Source: UMGS1590 sp036303105 (lineage in GTDB: Bacteria; Bacillota; Peptococcia; Peptococcales; Peptococcaceae). Taken from it: a stretch of 5,549 nucleotides of DNA. Where the stretch lies: contig JAXJBF010000108.1 in assembly GCA_036303105.1 (NCBI GenBank), positions 1 to 5,549 on the forward strand. Direction: 5' to 3'. Below are positions 3,771 through 5,549 of the stretch, one piece after another; position 1 is the first letter of the stretch, and every line of letters begins with the position of its first letter. Below the pieces are notes generated by a model that did no database searches, was not told where the DNA came from, and saw only the letters and a program-made list of their open reading frames with translations. The position numbers were made by a program, and so were the translations under genes.

Positions 3771-5549
3771 CTGAAAAAGATGCATCAAATCTCGGCAACA
3801 ACATCAAGGTCTACACGATAGATGAAAAGGGCAACGTGCAGCTTGATAAAGATAAAAACCCTGTCGAGGATAAAGACGCCACGACAAACGATCAGAATGC
3901 AAGCAAAGACGCCTGGGGCCAGGCTCTTGGCGCAGACACGTTCACTCCAGGTAAATCCGATGCTGCTACGGATGCTTCTACTTCCGACCAGCTGGTAACG
4001 GGCAAGACGCTGTACAACTATGATAAGCCAACCGGTTCGACGAATTATGTTAATGCCAACAATACGACTGGCCAGAACCTGAGTGCCCTCGATGCACAGG
4101 TCAAAGCCAATGCAGATGAGCTAAACAAGCCAAACCGCAACATCAAGTATTATTCGGTTAAAACCTTGCCGCTGACGGTTAAAGGTTATACAAACGAAAA
4201 TAATGACGGTGCTAAAGGCAAGGGCAGCCTGGCCGCAGGCTTTGTCACGCATGCAGACGGCATTGCTTCAACAGTAGCCGGTTCCTACTCCGGTGTCATC
4301 AATTCGGGGAATGCACAGGGGCGTGACCTCCGCGGTGCAGCGGCTCTGTCCTATGGCACGTTCAACGTCAACCAGAATACGGATACCGCGAAAGAACACA
4401 GCGGTGTAGCCAACAGTATTGTCGGCCAGGCCAACATGACGACTGACTCGAATGCTGCGATTATCTATGGTGCAGGCAACACCGTTACGAATTCCTACCG
4501 TCCGATTGATAAGGATAAAGCTTTGGCTATCTTAGGAAATGTATCCGATCCGACAAACCTCAGTAAGGCTATGCAGAATGCCGTCAAGGAAAGCGGCGGA
4601 CAGGTCATGGTTATGGGCGGCGGCAACACGGTTGACAAAGCCTATATGACCCAGGTCACTGGTGTAGGTAACAACGTCACGGGCGCAGACAGCACCTATG
4701 CAGAAGGCACATCGACGCAGTACAACTTCGTCGATGGCTTCCAGAACGAACTGACCAACGGCAAAAATGACTATATCATCGGTTCGAACAACAAGGTCAG
4801 CGGAGACAGCACAGACAAGAATCAGTCCAATATCGTCTTCGGCGACAACCATAAACTGACGAATCAGAAGAACAACGTCATTATCGGTTCGTCCGATACT
4901 GCCGACGATGAAACGACAGCCTCCGACGTCGTAGCCATCGGCCATAACGCAAAAGTCAGCGCCGAAGGCGGCGTAGCCATCGGCAGCGGGTCTGAAGCTA
5001 CTACTGATAAGTCTACTGAAGGATATGATCCTGCTACTGGTAAGAATTCAACAAAGACTACTTCTACTTGGCAGGCCACCAATGCAGCTGTATCCATCGG
5101 TAAAGCAGATGGCACAGTAACCCGCCAGATCAACGGCGTGGCTGCCGGTACGAACGAAACCGATGCGGTAAACGTGGCACAGTTGAAAACTGCACAAACC
5201 GGCTTGATCAACAAAGGTCTGACTTTTGCAGCTAATACGGGCGAATATACGGCCAAGTTAGGTTCCAAGGTGACCATCCAGGGTTCGGCCAAGAAGGCAG
5301 ACCATACATACACTTCGGATAACCTGACCACAGAAGTGGATGATCAAGGCAACATCAAGATCCTCATGGATGAAAATATGTCGGCAGACAAGATCATTGT
5401 CGGCAAGGATGGCAAGCAGGGCCATATCGGGCTGACCGGCGCCGATGGGACCAACGGCAAGGATGGCACCAGTGCGGTCGATATCACCGTCAAGAAAGGT
5501 TATGATGATACCGCCAAGGGCATCAATGGCACTAACGGCGTCGATGGCC
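3707..5549 (+). CDS. Trimeric autotransporter adhesin, continuation after the frameshift; partial at right edge
   Basis: This frame is stop-free from 3641 to the window end (614 codons from 3707) and carries the next part of the same adhesin. Order: rest of neck 3; stalk 2, including a TSDQLVTGKTLYNYDKP segment and a short coiled coil NLSALDAQVKANADELNK; head 3 (about 4210-5100); neck 4 (5090-5188); stalk 3; Gly-X-Y triplets at the edge. It has no signal peptide of its own. The only nearby in-frame ATG (3749) lies inside the neck motif without a Shine-Dalgarno site, so it is not believable as a separate gene. No cysteine is encoded. The C-terminal barrel expected for this family is not reached and must lie beyond 5549. 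Unless the ribosome shifts or the missing base is an error, this portion is not translated as part of the adhesin. Confidence 0.85.
4070..4133 (+). other. Short coiled-coil segment in stalk 2
   Basis: The segment NLSALDAQVKANADELNK has hydrophobic residues at heptad-like spacing (Leu, Leu, Val, Ala, Leu) and follows a TTGQ cap. Short trimeric coiled coils of this kind join successive heads in trimeric autotransporters. The assignment rests on spacing alone. Confidence 0.5.
4210..5188 (+). other. Head 3 and neck 4
   Basis: Head turns begin with GSLAAGFVTHADGIASTVAG and continue through IVGQANM, IIYGAGNTV, VMGGGNTV, VTGVGNNV, YIIGSNNKV, IVFGDNHKL, VIIGSSDTA, VAIGHNAKV and VAIGSGSEA. The turns follow GxxN like head 2 but are interrupted by many more loop insertions, the longest at about 4498-4600. 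Neck 4 (5090-5188) reads VSIGKADGTVTRQINGVAAG then TDAVNVAQL, the closest match to the HANS consensus in the window. It supports the frame used from 3707 onward. Confidence 0.75.
5402..5548 (+). repeat. Collagen-like Gly-X-Y triplets in stalk 3
   Basis: Glycine codons fall every 9 bases at 5402, 5411, 5420, 5429, 5438, 5447, 5456 and 5465, reading GKDGKQGHIGLTGADGTNG and onward. After a short beta-like break (VDITVKKGYDD) a second run starts at 5519, 5528, 5537 and 5546 (GINGTNGVDG) and leaves the window. Similar GKDG-type segments occur in adhesins of Negativicutes and Fusobacteria. They may form collagen-like triple helix, though X and Y positions hold no proline, or simply short Asn/Asp-Gly-rich stalk domains. 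Confidence 0.65.

Noticed and set aside
4532..5331. Two overlapping reverse-strand open frames of 137 and 155 codons.
   Set aside because: They lie opposite confirmed head and neck motifs on the forward strand, show no recognisable domain, and are Val/Ala-rich as expected from antisense of this coding sequence.
3749..5549. Separate downstream gene starting at ATG 3749.
   Set aside because: The ATG lies within the neck motif, overlaps the upstream stop, has no Shine-Dalgarno site and is followed by no signal peptide.

Overview
The window looks like chromosomal DNA from a diderm bacterium, most likely a Negativicute of the Veillonella/Megasphaera/Dialister/Selenomonas type. This is inferred from the style of the single large gene it contains. 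It encodes a trimeric autotransporter adhesin (YadA/Hia-like, type Vc secretion) with an extended signal peptide starting MNKIFKVIYSKTRHCY, alternating YadA-type heads and necks, and glycine-triplet stalk segments. The genus is not proven from sequence.

Layout. Positions 1-180 are the 3' end of an upstream transcription unit whose gene lies outside the window. They hold a degenerate 7-bp tandem repeat (12-40), an intrinsic terminator (47-80) and a second, very long hairpin with A- and T-tracts that could terminate on both strands (121-180). Positions 181-455 are AT-rich non-coding DNA. They carry a good extended -10 promoter candidate (327-335), a small dyad at its -35 position, and a ribosome binding site at 439-444. 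Everything from 456 to the right edge is adhesin coding sequence.

The adhesin is read in one frame from 456 to a stop at 3759-3761, then in another frame, open without a stop to 5549. The two frames join inside a conserved neck motif. One missing base next to 3707 explains it, since restoring it gives the continuous neck NRLVKVADG. Repaired, the protein would exceed 1,698 residues and continue past the window. As written, the product stops at 1,101 residues, lacks any outer-membrane anchor, and should not be displayed. This is either a pseudogene or off-state allele, or an assembly error.

Architecture in order: signal peptide, aromatic-rich N-terminal segment, head 1, neck 1, stalk 1, neck 2, head 2, neck 3 (broken), stalk 2 with a short coiled coil, head 3, neck 4, stalk 3, and collagen-like Gly-X-Y triplets at the right edge. 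Head 2 is a strikingly regular array of 15-residue GGxxN turns. It is AT-richer than its flanks and contains a G7 tract, suggesting a mosaic and possibly phase-variable adhesin. I found no second biological system, RNA gene, CRISPR array or insertion sequence here.
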